From Arthrobacter horti (GTDB taxonomy: Bacteria > Actinomycetota > Actinomycetes > Actinomycetales > Micrococcaceae), in NCBI RefSeq assembly GCF_030731045.1, contig NZ_JAVALS010000004.1, positions 62,001-126,000 of the forward strand: 64,000 nucleotides of DNA. The letters run 5' to 3'. The number at the start of each line of letters is the position of its first letter. Positions within the stretch are counted from its first letter, which is position 1. The translations under genes and the position numbers were made by a program. The notes under the pieces were generated by a model. That model searched no databases and was not told the origin of the DNA. It was given only the letters and a program-made list of their open reading frames with translations. Of this stretch, positions 42,149-50,837 are shown one piece after another.

Positions 42149-42819
42149 GCCCCCGGCTCCCGCCGGTCCGCGTCCGCCCTGTTCTTCTGGACCTTGGGGA
42201 TCTGCTGGGTGCGCGGGCCCCGCTGGCGGTCCCTCTTGTCGCGGATCTTCTCCTTGACCTTCTCCGGCGTCTTCTCTCCGTCCGCGGAGTCATCGTCGGA
42301 GCTGAACTCGTGCTGCGCCTCGATGATGTCCTCCAGAAGGGAGCGCATCTCGGCCCGGACGTAGTCACGGGTGGCCACCTCGCGGAGCGCGACGCGCAGG
42401 GCGGCGAGCTCCCGGGTGAGGTACTCCGTGTCCGCCAGATTGCGCTCGTTGCGTCCGCGGTCCTGTTCGATCTGCACACGGTCCCGGTCATCCTGGCGGT
42501 TCTGTGCGAGCAGGATCAAGGGCGCCGCGTAGGAGGCCTGCAGGGAGAGGATCAGGGTCAGGAGGGTGTAGTTCAGCGATTTCGGGTCGAACTGCAGGGA
42601 CTCCGGAGCTATGGTGTTCCAGCCCAGCCACAGAACGCAGAAGAGCGTCATGTAGACCAGGAACTGGGGTGTGCCCATGTACCGGGCGAAACGTTCGGCG
42701 AACCGCCCGAAGGCATCCGGGTCCGGTGCCAGGCGGGGCATCCGGCGCGAGCGTGCCGTCCGCGGCATGTCGAGGCTGAACTTGGGGGTGTCGGTGCGGC
42801 GTTCCCTGGTCTCAGCCAT
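42145..42819 (-). CDS. DUF1003 membrane protein
   Basis: 224 residues. Two close membrane helices, FLVYMTLFCVLWLGWN and LLTLILSLQASYAAPLILL, with the DUF1003 marks NRQDDRDRVQIEQDR and NERNLADTEYLTRELAALR after them. The C-terminal 60 residues are charged and low in complexity (DKRDRQRGPRTQQIPKVQKN). Function unknown. It overlaps the MgtE_N-CBS gene upstream by 8 bases and mrp downstream by 4, so the three are one tightly coupled operon. Confidence 0.9.
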   Translation of the reverse strand: MAETRERRTDTPKFSLDMPRTARSRRMPRLAPDPDAFGRFAERFARYMGTPQFLVYMTLFCVLWLGWNTIAPESLQFDPKSLNYTLLTLILSLQASYAAPLILLAQNRQDDRDRVQIEQDRGRNERNLADTEYLTRELAALRVALREVATRDYVRAEMRSLLEDIIEAQHEFSSDDDSADGEKTPEKVKEKIRDKRDRQRGPRTQQIPKVQKNRADADRREPGA

Positions 42820-44095
42820 TGCGGCCCCTCAGCTTCCTGAATGGTTCGTCTTCGCCGTGCGCGCGCCAGTCCTCCGGGAGGAGGTGGTCCAGCACGTCAT
42901 CGACGGTCACGGCGCCCACCAGGCGGCCGGCCTCGTTGACCACGGGCAGGGCGTTGAGGTTGTAGACGGCCATGGTGCGCGCCACCTCGCTGATGTGGGC
43001 CTGATCCGCGATCGGCTCAAGGTTCTTGTCCACCAGATTGCCCAGCGGCTCCGGCGGGGGATAGCGCAGGAGCTGCTGGATGTGCACGACGCCGAGGAAA
43101 CGGCCCGTGGGGGTCTCCAGCGGAGGCCGTGCGATGAAGATCGTGGACGCCAGTGCCGGAGTGAGCTCCTCCCGGCGCACGTGGGCCAGCGCCTCGGCGA
43201 CGGTCGCCTCCGGCGGCAGGATCACCGGAACCGGGGTCATGAGGCCGCCGGCGGTGTCCTCGTCGTACTCCAGAAGGCGGCGCACGTCCTCGGCCTCCTC
43301 CGGCTCCATCAGCTGCAGCAGCTCCTCCTGCTGGGCTTCCGGCAATTCGGACAGGAGGTCCGCGGCGTCGTCCGGGTCCATCTCCTCCAGGACGTCGGCG
43401 GCGCGCTCCCGGTCCAGGGAGGACAGGATCTCCACCTGGTCCTCCTCGGGGAGCTCCTGCAGGACGTCGGCCAGGCGCTCGTCCTGCAGTTCGTTGGCCA
43501 CCTCGAAGCGGCGCTTGTCGCTCATCTCCTGCAGGGCCTCGGCGAAGTCGGCGGCCTTGAGGTCCTCGTGGCTGGCCACGAACGCGGTGGCGGCCTGCGG
43601 CTCCATCGAGGAGGCCGGTACCGCGTCGGTCCAGTTGATGATCATGGTCTCGTTGCGGCGGAGCCGTGCGAGAGGGGAGAGGGAGTGTCCGCGCCGGACG
43701 AACAGCTTGGACACGAACCAGTCGCCGGAGCGGTGCTGGTCGATGGCGATGTCCTCGATGGTCGCGGAGCCGGACCCGTCCGTGAGCGTGACGCGGCTGT
43801 CGAACATCTCGGCGACCACCAGGGTCTCCATGCCGCGCTGCTCGAAGCGGCGCAGGTTGACCAGCCCGGTGCTGATCACCTGGGCCTGATCCATGCTGGT
43901 CACGCGGGTCATGGGCACGAACACGCGCTTCTTCCCGGGGACTTCGACCACCAGGCCTACGGCATGCGGGGGTGCGTGGTTGGCGCGCCGGAGCACCACG
44001 ACGTCGCGCACCCGGCCGAGGCGGTCACCGAGGGGGTCGAAGACGTCCAGGCCGAGGAGGCGGGCAACGAAGACACGGGAGGTAGGGTTGCTCAC
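42812..44095 (-). CDS. MgtE N-terminal/CBS domain protein without channel part
   Basis: 427 residues from a GTG. Order: a PRC-barrel-like start (FVARLLGLDVFDPLGDRLGR), a second similar segment, then the superhelical MgtE_N domain with many Glu/Asp (ADVLQELPEEDQVEILSSLD, RAADVLEEMDPDDAADLLSE), then two CBS domains to the end. The five-helix Mg2+ channel of MgtE is absent and there is no membrane segment. It therefore looks like a soluble Mg2+-sensing module. The overlapping downstream DUF1003 membrane gene may supply its membrane partner (inference). A similar gene, Rv1232c, lies near mrp in Mycobacterium. Confidence 0.88.
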   Translation of the reverse strand: MSNPTSRVFVARLLGLDVFDPLGDRLGRVRDVVVLRRANHAPPHAVGLVVEVPGKKRVFVPMTRVTSMDQAQVISTGLVNLRRFEQRGMETLVVAEMFDSRVTLTDGSGSATIEDIAIDQHRSGDWFVSKLFVRRGHSLSPLARLRRNETMIINWTDAVPASSMEPQAATAFVASHEDLKAADFAEALQEMSDKRRFEVANELQDERLADVLQELPEEDQVEILSSLDRERAADVLEEMDPDDAADLLSELPEAQQEELLQLMEPEEAEDVRRLLEYDEDTAGGLMTPVPVILPPEATVAEALAHVRREELTPALASTIFIARPPLETPTGRFLGVVHIQQLLRYPPPEPLGNLVDKNLEPIADQAHISEVARTMAVYNLNALPVVNEAGRLVGAVTVDDVLDHLLPEDWRAHGEDEPFRKLRGRNG

Positions 44096-44101
44096 CCGTC
44101 A

Positions 44102-44107
44102 AGGCTA
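44102..44107 (-). promoter_or_regulatory. -10 element TAGCCT of the MgtE_N operon
   Basis: Minus-strand TAGCCT, 6 bases, then the GTG start at 44095. Predicted leaderless transcript for the MgtE_N-DUF1003-mrp operon. Confidence 0.55.
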
Positions 44108-44171
44108 TCGAGTCAGTCCGCATTTGGCTGAATTCAATCTGGACCACAGAAGAATAGGCAACAATGTTGGT

Positions 44172-45029
44172 ATGTCGAACATGTTTGGTGCACCCAGGAC
44201 CCCCGAGGAGCTCCGTTCCGTGCCTCAAGGCGTGACGGTGGGTTCCTACAACTCCTACCTCGATGCCCAGAAGGCCGTGGACTACCTGGCGGACCAGCAG
44301 TTCCCCGTCCAGTACGTGTCGATCGTGGGCAATGACCTCAAGCTCGTGGAGCGGGTCACGGGACGTCTCAGCTATCCTCGCGTGGCGGTGTCCGGCCTGC
44401 TGAGCGGTGTCTGGTTCGGCCTGTTCGTCGGTTTGCTCCTGTCCTTCTTCTCCCCGGCCGGCGGCTCGTTCTCCGTGGTCACCTCCGTGCTCATGGGCGC
44501 CGCGTTCTTCGCGCTGTTCAGCATCGTCAGCTACGCCATGCAGCGCGGCAAGCGCGACTTCACCTCCACCAGCCAGGTGCTGGCCAGCAACTACGACGTG
44601 ATCGTGGCTCCCGAGGCCGCTGCGGAGGCCAGCCGCCTCCTGCAGCAGCTGCCGATGCGCGGATCCAACGACGGCGGGGGCTTCTTCCACCGTCACACGC
44701 ATGATCAGAATGGGCATGGGCAGAACGGGCATGGCCAGGAGGAGCCGCCCCAGCGTCCGGACGGCTGGGGTGACCCGTACGGTCACGGCGGTCACCGCCC
44801 GCAGCAGCCTCAGGCGCCGGAGCAGCCCCAGGAGAGCGCGAACCCCGACTACAGGGACCTCCCGGATGGCCGGCCGCAGTACGGCGTGCGGCTCCCGCAC
44901 CCCGGCGAACAGCAGCCGCAGCAGCCCCGGCGCCAGGGGCCTCAGCCGCAGCAGCCCTCGGAGGAGGGCCAGGATCCGGAGCACTCGCACCCGGAGCACC
45001 CGCAGGAAGGCGACGGCCGGGAGCGCTGA
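44172..45029 (+). CDS. General stress protein (YflT/GS17M type) with His/Gln/Pro-rich tail
   Basis: 285 residues. N-terminal YflT-like domain: VTVGSYNSYLDAQKAVDYLA and VQYVSIVGNDLKLVERVTGR. Two membrane helices (VSGLLSGVWFGLFVGLLLSF and VTSVLMGAAFFALFSIVSY) follow, then SNYDVIVAPEAAAEASRLL. The last 120 residues are low complexity: a His-rich stretch FFHRHTHDQNGHGQNGHGQ that could bind metal ions, then Pro/Gln-rich repeats. It is divergent from the Mg2+-sensor operon. General stress membership is established for YflT; role here unknown. Confidence 0.85.
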   Translation: MSNMFGAPRTPEELRSVPQGVTVGSYNSYLDAQKAVDYLADQQFPVQYVSIVGNDLKLVERVTGRLSYPRVAVSGLLSGVWFGLFVGLLLSFFSPAGGSFSVVTSVLMGAAFFALFSIVSYAMQRGKRDFTSTSQVLASNYDVIVAPEAAAEASRLLQQLPMRGSNDGGGFFHRHTHDQNGHGQNGHGQEEPPQRPDGWGDPYGHGGHRPQQPQAPEQPQESANPDYRDLPDGRPQYGVRLPHPGEQQPQQPRRQGPQPQQPSEEGQDPEHSHPEHPQEGDGRER

Positions 45030-45044
45030 GCCCGTACGGTCCAC

Positions 45045-45090
45045 ATGGAAAGACCCCCGGCACTCATTCGAGTGCCGGGGGTCTTTCCAT
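45045..45090. terminator. Terminator between stress-protein and aminopeptidase genes
   Basis: A perfect 21-bp stem (45045-45065 with 45070-45090) and 4-base loop, with an A-run on one arm and T-run on the other, serves both convergent genes. Confidence 0.88.
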
Positions 45091-45097
45091 CGGGGCG

Positions 45098-46660
45098 TCA
45101 GCCGCGGAGGGAGGCCATCCAGGCCTCGACGTCGTCCGCGGTGCGGGGCAGCGCCGCGCTCAGGTTCACGGCGCCGTCGGCGGTGACGAGGATGTCGTCC
45201 TCGATGCGCACACCGATGCCGCGGTACTCCTCGGGAACGGCCAGGTCTTCGGCCTTGAAGTAGAGGCCGGGCTCGATGGTGAACACCATGCCCTCGACCA
45301 GCTCGGCGTCCAGGTACAGTTCACGCTTCGCCTGGGCGCAGTCGTGCACGTCCAGTCCCAGGTGGTGGCTGGTGCCATGCGGCATCCAGCGGCGGTGCTG
45401 CTGGCCGCTGTCCGCGACGGCCTCCTCGACGGAGACGGGCAGCAGGCCCCACTCGGCCAGGCGCTCGGCCAGCACGCGGGTGGCGATCTGGTGCAGCTCA
45501 CGGAACTTCAGACCCGGCTTGGCCGCGGCGAAGGCGGCATCGGCGGCGTCGAGCACTGCCTCGTAGACCCGGCGCTGCACCTCGGTGTAGCTGCCGTTGA
45601 CCGGGAGGGTGCGGGTGACATCCGCGGTGTAGAGGCTCTCCGCCTCGACGCCCGCGTCCAGGAGCAACAGCTCGCCCTCCTTGACCTGCCCGTTGTTGTG
45701 GATCCAGTGCAGGATGGTGGCGTTGTTGCCGGAGGCCGCGATGGTGTCGTAGCCGAGGTCGTTGCCTTCCTCGCGGGCCTTGGCGAAGAACGCGCCTTCC
45801 ACGACGCGCTCGCCGCGGTGATGTGCGACGGCGCGCGGCAGGGCCTTGACGACCTCGTGGAAGCCTTCGATGGTGGCGTTCACGGCGGACTGCAGCTGTT
45901 CCACTTCCCAGGAGTCCTTGACCAGGCGCAGCTCGGAGAGGGCCTCGGTGAGCTTCTCATCCAGGGCGTCCAGCTCGGACAGGTCCAGGTTCTCCGGATC
46001 CTTCGCGGTGTTGTACCGGGCGGTGTCCACCAGGGCGTCGAGGTTCTCATCCACCTTGCGGACCAGACGGATGGAGATTCCGCCGATCTCGGAGGCGCCC
46101 ACGTTCTTGGTGATGGCCACCTCCAGCTCATCCAGGTGGGCGGTCGCCAGGCCCAGACGGGCCTTCAGCTCGGCCAGGGTGGGGCGGGGGCCGATCCAGA
46201 ACTCGCCGGAGCGGGCATCCGAGTAGAACTGCTCGGTGTCGCGGCCGGCGAGCGGGCGGAAGTACAGCGTGGCGTGGTGGTTGCCGCCGTCGTCGCCCTT
46301 GCCTTCATCGGTGGGCTCCAGGATGAGCACGGCGTCCGGCTCGTGATCCACGCCCAGGCCCGTCAGGTGGGCGAACGCGGAGTGGGGGCGGAAGCGGTAG
46401 TCGGTGTCATTGGAGCGGACCTTGTGCGGGCCGGCCGGGATCACCAGGCGCTCGCCGGTGAACGCCTCCGAGATCTCCCGGCGACGGCGGGCGGCGTGCT
46501 CCGCGACGGCGTCCTGGGAGGGGAGGTCCTGGGAGGCGGGGGCCCACTGGGAGGCCATGAAGGCCTTGAAGGCGTCCGACGACGGACGCTGGGAACGGTT
46601 GTTCACACGGTCCTCGAGCGGCTGGGTGCTGGCATCAGTGATGTGTTCTGCGTCATTCAC
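45098..46660 (-). CDS. Xaa-Pro aminopeptidase (aminopeptidase P, M24B)
   Basis: 520 residues from a GTG with GGAAA upstream. N-terminal aminopeptidase P domain (SNDTDYRFRPHSAFAHLTGL, ILEPTDEG) and C-terminal creatinase fold with metal ligands in LLLLDAGVEAESLYTADVTRTLPVNG (two Asp), GTSHHLGLDVHD (His), FTIEPGLYF (Glu) and GVRIEDDILVT (Glu). It removes N-terminal residues before proline. Monocistronic; convergent with the stress-protein gene. Confidence 0.94.
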   Translation of the reverse strand: MNDAEHITDASTQPLEDRVNNRSQRPSSDAFKAFMASQWAPASQDLPSQDAVAEHAARRRREISEAFTGERLVIPAGPHKVRSNDTDYRFRPHSAFAHLTGLGVDHEPDAVLILEPTDEGKGDDGGNHHATLYFRPLAGRDTEQFYSDARSGEFWIGPRPTLAELKARLGLATAHLDELEVAITKNVGASEIGGISIRLVRKVDENLDALVDTARYNTAKDPENLDLSELDALDEKLTEALSELRLVKDSWEVEQLQSAVNATIEGFHEVVKALPRAVAHHRGERVVEGAFFAKAREEGNDLGYDTIAASGNNATILHWIHNNGQVKEGELLLLDAGVEAESLYTADVTRTLPVNGSYTEVQRRVYEAVLDAADAAFAAAKPGLKFRELHQIATRVLAERLAEWGLLPVSVEEAVADSGQQHRRWMPHGTSHHLGLDVHDCAQAKRELYLDAELVEGMVFTIEPGLYFKAEDLAVPEEYRGIGVRIEDDILVTADGAVNLSAALPRTADDVEAWMASLRG

Positions 46661-46705
46661 TTTCCAATCGTCTCACCCCTCGCCACCTGAGCAGGCGTCC
46701 GGGAC

Positions 46706-46711
46706 TACGCT
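46706..46711 (+). promoter_or_regulatory. -10 element TACGCT of the PHP gene
   Basis: TACGCT, 6 bases, then the GTG at 46718. This spacing favours 46718 over the GTG at 46712 as the start of the protein. Confidence 0.5.
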
Positions 46712-46717
46712 GTGAGC

Positions 46718-47563
46718 GTGAGGATCGATCTGCATGCGCACTCCAACATCTCCGACGGCACCCAGCCGCCCGCGGAGCTGGTGGCCTCCGCCGCGGAGGC
46801 AGGGCTCGACGTCGTCGCGCTGACCGACCATGACACCACCGAAGGCTGGGCTGAGGCCGGCGCCGCGGCGCGTGCCCACGGCGTCGCGCTGGTGCCCGGG
46901 ATGGAGGTCAGCTGCCGCACGCATGAGGGCATCAGCGTGCACCTCCTCTGCTATCTGCACGACCCCACCCACCCCGGACTTCTGGAGGAGATCTCCAAGG
47001 CCCGGGACGCCCGGCTCAGACGCGCTGAACACATGGTCGCCCTCCTCGCCGAGGACTACCCCCTCAACTGGGACGACGTCACCCAGCACCTCGCCCCCGG
47101 TGCCACCGTGGGCCGCCCGCACATCGCCGACGCCCTCGTGGCGGCCGGGATCGTGGCGGACCGGACCGAGGCGTTCGCCACCATCCTCACCTCCCGCTCC
47201 CGCTACTTCATCCCGCACTACGCGCCGGACCCGGCGTACGCCGTCGGGCTGGTCCGGGCGGCCGGTGGCGTGCCCGTGTTCGCCCATCCGGTGGCCACGG
47301 CGCGGGGCCGCGTGGTGGGGGAGCGCACCTATCACGAGATGATCGACGCCGGGCTGGGCGGGCTGGAGATCTGGCACCGGGACAACCCGCAGGAGGGGCG
47401 CGAGTTCCTGCTGGGGATGGCGGCCAAACACGATCTGATCGTCACGGGATCCAGCGACTATCACGGCCGCGGCAAGCCGAATCATCTCGGCGAGAACCTC
47501 ACCGCTCCGGAGCAGTTCGCCCGGATCGAGGAGCAGGGGTCCGGGAAGGTCATCCGGCCCTAG
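46718..47563 (+). CDS. PHP-domain phosphoesterase
   Basis: 281 residues. PHP motifs: RIDLHAHSNISDG (metal-binding His pair), ALTDHDT, PGMEVSC (Glu), FAHPVATARG (His) and TGSSDYHG (Asp, His). It resembles RNase AM/YciV-like and TrpH proteins, which hydrolyse 3',5'-nucleoside bisphosphates and trim short RNAs. The marC gene starts 10 bases after its stop. Exact substrate not known. Confidence 0.9.
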   Translation: MRIDLHAHSNISDGTQPPAELVASAAEAGLDVVALTDHDTTEGWAEAGAAARAHGVALVPGMEVSCRTHEGISVHLLCYLHDPTHPGLLEEISKARDARLRRAEHMVALLAEDYPLNWDDVTQHLAPGATVGRPHIADALVAAGIVADRTEAFATILTSRSRYFIPHYAPDPAYAVGLVRAAGGVPVFAHPVATARGRVVGERTYHEMIDAGLGGLEIWHRDNPQEGREFLLGMAAKHDLIVTGSSDYHGRGKPNHLGENLTAPEQFARIEEQGSGKVIRP

Positions 47564-47566
47564 AAT
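47561..47566 (+). promoter_or_regulatory. -10 element TAGAAT of marC
   Basis: TAGAAT overlaps the TAG stop codon of the PHP gene and lies 6 bases before the marC GTG, implying a separate leaderless transcript. Confidence 0.5.
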
Positions 47567-47572
47567 TCTCCT

Positions 47573-48190
47573 GTGAACTGGTTTGACCTGCAGATTTTCG
47601 CGTCCACGGTGATCACGCTGTTCGTGATCATGGACCCTCCGGGCACCGTGCCGATCTTCATGTCCCTCACGGCACAGCTATCCGCGAAGGACCGCAACCG
47701 GGCCGCGCTGCAGGCGCTCCTGGTGGCGACCGGCGTGATCGTGGTGTTCGCGATCTTCGGCCAGTCGATCCTGAACTACATGCACATCTCTCTGGCTGCT
47801 CTCCAGGGCGCGGGAGGCCTCCTGCTGGTGCTGATCGCCCTGGAGCTGCTGACCGGCAAGACGAATGACGAGGGCAGTGCCGAACGGTACAAGAACGTGG
47901 CGTTCGTCCCGCTCGGCACGCCGCTCATGGCCGGGCCCGGCGCGATCGTGGCCGTCATGGTGAAAGTGCAGCAGTCCTCGGCATTCCCGCAGTATCTCGC
48001 GGTGGGGCTCGGCATCGCCGTGACGCTCGCCAGCCTCTACCTGGCCATGCGCTTCGCCGCGGTGGTCCAGCGGGTGCTCGGGGAGAACGGCGTGGAACTG
48101 GTCACCCGGATCGCCGGTCTGCTGCTGTCCGCCATCGCAGTGCAGATGATCGCCGACGCCGTGCACTCCTTCGTGTCCAGCTGGCACTAG
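47573..48190 (+). CDS. MarC-family integral membrane protein
   Basis: 205 residues from a GTG, six membrane helices. Starts FASTVITLFVIMDPPGTVPIF, the family signature; also FVPLGTPLMAGPGAIVAVMV. MarC proteins were once linked to multiple antibiotic resistance but their function remains unknown. It converges with the DNA-methyltransferase gene over 16 bases that hold a small GCCGGC repeat. Confidence 0.9.
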   Translation: MNWFDLQIFASTVITLFVIMDPPGTVPIFMSLTAQLSAKDRNRAALQALLVATGVIVVFAIFGQSILNYMHISLAALQGAGGLLLVLIALELLTGKTNDEGSAERYKNVAFVPLGTPLMAGPGAIVAVMVKVQQSSAFPQYLAVGLGIAVTLASLYLAMRFAAVVQRVLGENGVELVTRIAGLLLSAIAVQMIADAVHSFVSSWH

Positions 48191-48206
48191 GGCCGGCGGG
48201 CCGGCT

Positions 48207-49079
48207 TCAGAGCCGGTGCACCTCGGCCTTGCCGTCCAGGCGCGTGGCCATGACGTCCACCGCCGCGGGGTTCTCATCCACGCAGACGAAGCGGCGCTTC
48301 AGCTTCGCGGACACCGCACCCAGGGTGCCGGAACCGGCGAAGAAGTCCAGGCACCAGTCCCCGGGCCGCGTCGAGGCGGCCACCATGCGGCGCAGCAGGC
48401 CCTCGGGCTTCTGCGTGGGGTAGCCGGTCTTCTCCTTGCCCGTGGGGGAGACGATCGTGTGCCACCAGACGTCCGTGGGCAGCTTGCCCTTCTTCCGCTT
48501 GGCCTCCGTCACCAGGCCCGGCGCCATGTACGGCTCGCGGTCCACCTCTTCGGAATCGAAGTGGTAGCCCTCCGGGTCCTTCACGTAGACCAGGATGTTG
48601 TCGTGCTTCGCCGGCCAGCGCCGGGTGGCACGGGCGCCGTAGTCGTAGGCCCAGATGATCTCGTTGAGGAAGCACTCCCGCCCGAAGATCGCGTCCAGCA
48701 TGACCTTGGCGTAGTGCACCTCGCGGTAGTCCAGGTGCAGGTACAGCGTCCCGTCCGGGGCCAGGAGACGCCACGCCTCGCGCAGCCGAGGCTCCAGGAA
48801 CGCCCAGTAGTCCGTGAATGCGTCGTCGTAGCGGTGCAGCTGCCCCCGGACGGTCTGATAGGACCGGCCCTGGAAACCCACCCGGTCGCCCTCGCCTTCG
48901 GAGCTGCGGACCATGGTGGTCTGCTGACGGCGCTGCGTCCGCCCCGTGTTGAAGGGAGGATCGATGTAGATGAGCGTGAACGACTCATCCGGGAGGGACG
49001 GCAGGAACCCGGCGTTGTCCGCTTGGACCACCAGGTTCCCGCCGTCGGCCGCCCAGAGGGCCGCGGCCGGTTCAGCCAT
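48207..49079 (-). CDS. Orphan DNA methyltransferase, beta class (N6-adenine or N4-cytosine)
   Basis: 290 residues. Motif IV DPPF (Asp40-Phe43, in YIDPPFNTG) comes early, and the SAM motif I LDFFAGSGTLG comes late, the circular order of beta-class enzymes such as CcrM or HhaII-type. GYPTQKPEGLLRRMV (motif X) precedes motif I. The middle 150 residues should hold the target-recognition part. No restriction enzyme or modification partner lies nearby. It follows the DEAD helicase by 8 bases and is probably co-transcribed with it. Target sequence unknown. Confidence 0.9.
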   Translation of the reverse strand: MAEPAAALWAADGGNLVVQADNAGFLPSLPDESFTLIYIDPPFNTGRTQRRQQTTMVRSSEGEGDRVGFQGRSYQTVRGQLHRYDDAFTDYWAFLEPRLREAWRLLAPDGTLYLHLDYREVHYAKVMLDAIFGRECFLNEIIWAYDYGARATRRWPAKHDNILVYVKDPEGYHFDSEEVDREPYMAPGLVTEAKRKKGKLPTDVWWHTIVSPTGKEKTGYPTQKPEGLLRRMVAASTRPGDWCLDFFAGSGTLGAVSAKLKRRFVCVDENPAAVDVMATRLDGKAEVHRL

Positions 49080-49087
49080 GCGGTGTG

Positions 49088-50746
49088 TCAGGCGTCCTGC
49101 GCGGGCGCGCCGCCCTCGGCGCGGTCCACGACCTCGCCGTTGCGGCGGCGGGTGCGGCTGCGCGGACGACGGCGCCGCGCGTCGTCGTCGCTCTTCCGCT
49201 CCGGAGCGGCCTCGGCGGCCGGGGCCTCCTGGCCTTCCGCGGCCGGCTTGGCGGGACGACGACGGCGGCGGCCCTCGCCGTCGCCGGAACCCTCCCCGGA
49301 GCGCTTCTCGGCGGAGCGGCGCTCGCCACCGCGGCCACCGGCCGCCGGCTGCTTACGCTGGCGCTTGCCGGTCTCGCCGAGGTCCTCGAGCACCTCGGCG
49401 TCGACGCCTGCCAGGACGCGCTGGCTCTTGGGCAGGCGGCCCTTGGTGCCCCCCGGGATGTCCAGATCGGTGTAGAGGTGTGCGGAGGAGGAGTAGGTCT
49501 CCACGGGCTCCGCGAAGTCCAGGCCCAGGGCCTTGTTGATGAGGGCCCAGCGGGGCATGTCCTCCCAGTCAACGAAGGTCACGGCGGTGCCCTTGTTGCC
49601 GGCACGGCCCGTGCGGCCCACGCGGTGGAGGTAGATCTTCTCGTCCTCGACGCACTGGTAGTTGATGACGTGCGTGACGTCATCCACGTCGATGCCGCGG
49701 GCTGCGACGTCGGTGGCCACCAGCACGTCCACCTTGTTGTTGCGGAAAGCGCGCAGGGCCTGCTCGCGGGCGCCCTGGCCCAGGTCACCGTGCAGGGCGG
49801 CGGCCGCGAAACCACGCTCCACCAGTTCCTCGGCCACCTTGGCGGCGGTGCGCTTGGTCTTGGTGAAGATGACGCTCCGGCCGCGCCCGCGGGCCTGCAG
49901 GATCCGGGAGACGACCTCGATCTTGTCCAGCGCGTGGGCACGGTAGACCAGCTGGCGGATGTCGCGCTTGGTCAGGCCCTCGTCGTCCGGGTCGGCCGCG
50001 CGGATGTGCGTGGGGCGCGTCATGTAGCGGCGGGCCATGGCGATGACCGGGCCGGGCATGGTGGCGGAGAACAGCATGGTCTGACGCGTGACGGGGGTGG
50101 CGGCCATGATGGTCTCCACGTCCGGGAGGAAGCCGAGGTCCAGCATCTCGTCCGCCTCGTCCAGCACCACGACCTTGACGTTGCCGAGGTTCAGGTGGCG
50201 CTGCTTGTAGAGGTCGATCAGGCGGCCCGGGGTGCCGACCACCAGGTCGACGCCGTGCTGCAGTGCCTCGATCTGCGGCTCGTAGGCGCGGCCACCGTAA
50301 ATCGTGGCGATGCGGACCGTGTGGAGGCGACTGGCGGTCGCCAGATCGTTGGCGACCTGCACCGCGAGCTCGCGGGTGGGGACGATCACCAGAGCCTGAG
50401 GGCCACCGGGGACGGGGAGCTTGGCGTAGCCCTCCTCCTCGGCGGTGATGATCCGCTCCAGGGCCGGGATGCCGAAGCCGAGGGTCTTGCCCGTGCCGGT
50501 CTTGGCCTGGCCGATGATGTCATGGCCGCCCAGCGCGACCGGGAGGGTCAGTGCCTGGATGGGGAACGGGTGAAGGATCCCGGCCTGGGCCAGGGACTCC
50601 GCGATCTCCGTGCGCACGCCGAAGTCGGCGAACGTCTTCTGTACCTCCGCATGCGGTTCGGCGGTGGTGGTGATGGTCTCCTCGGGCTCGACACTTTCCG
50701 TGCCGCCGGCGTCCGTCAGGATCTCGTGGCTGTGGGTTTCGCTCAC
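49088..50746 (-). CDS. DEAD-box RNA helicase with basic tail
   Basis: 552 residues; AAGGAGG 5 bases before the GTG. Q-motif near 40-65 (FADFGV, PFPIQ), AKTGTGKT (81-88), PTRELAVQ, DEADEMLDLGF, FSATMPG, and C-terminal motifs ATDVAARGIDV and HRVGRTGRAG. The last 110 residues are Arg/Lys/Glu-rich (EGRRRRRPAK, DDARRRRPRSRTRRR), typical of RhlE/CsdA-like helicases for RNA binding. Likely role: rRNA or mRNA remodelling, often in the cold. It has a leader of about 220 bases with a small ORF. Confidence 0.95.
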   Translation of the reverse strand: MSETHSHEILTDAGGTESVEPEETITTTAEPHAEVQKTFADFGVRTEIAESLAQAGILHPFPIQALTLPVALGGHDIIGQAKTGTGKTLGFGIPALERIITAEEEGYAKLPVPGGPQALVIVPTRELAVQVANDLATASRLHTVRIATIYGGRAYEPQIEALQHGVDLVVGTPGRLIDLYKQRHLNLGNVKVVVLDEADEMLDLGFLPDVETIMAATPVTRQTMLFSATMPGPVIAMARRYMTRPTHIRAADPDDEGLTKRDIRQLVYRAHALDKIEVVSRILQARGRGRSVIFTKTKRTAAKVAEELVERGFAAAALHGDLGQGAREQALRAFRNNKVDVLVATDVAARGIDVDDVTHVINYQCVEDEKIYLHRVGRTGRAGNKGTAVTFVDWEDMPRWALINKALGLDFAEPVETYSSSAHLYTDLDIPGGTKGRLPKSQRVLAGVDAEVLEDLGETGKRQRKQPAAGGRGGERRSAEKRSGEGSGDGEGRRRRRPAKPAAEGQEAPAAEAAPERKSDDDARRRRPRSRTRRRNGEVVDRAEGGAPAQDA

Positions 50747-50837
50747 GCGTGCCTCCTTGGCATCGCTCCGCTCGTCCGGGCCGGGGCCACGAGGCCACGG
50801 CGCCGGTCAGGCCTGGGTGAGGCCGGGAGGAACGGAG

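Noticed and set aside
48191-48206. Terminator between marC and the methyltransferase
   Set aside because: Only a short GCCGGC/GCCGGT repeat that extends into the methyltransferase 3' end; too weak to call.
48207-49079. Restriction-modification or defence system
   Set aside because: Only the methyltransferase is present. Neighbours are MarC and a DEAD helicase, with no nuclease or other defence gene.
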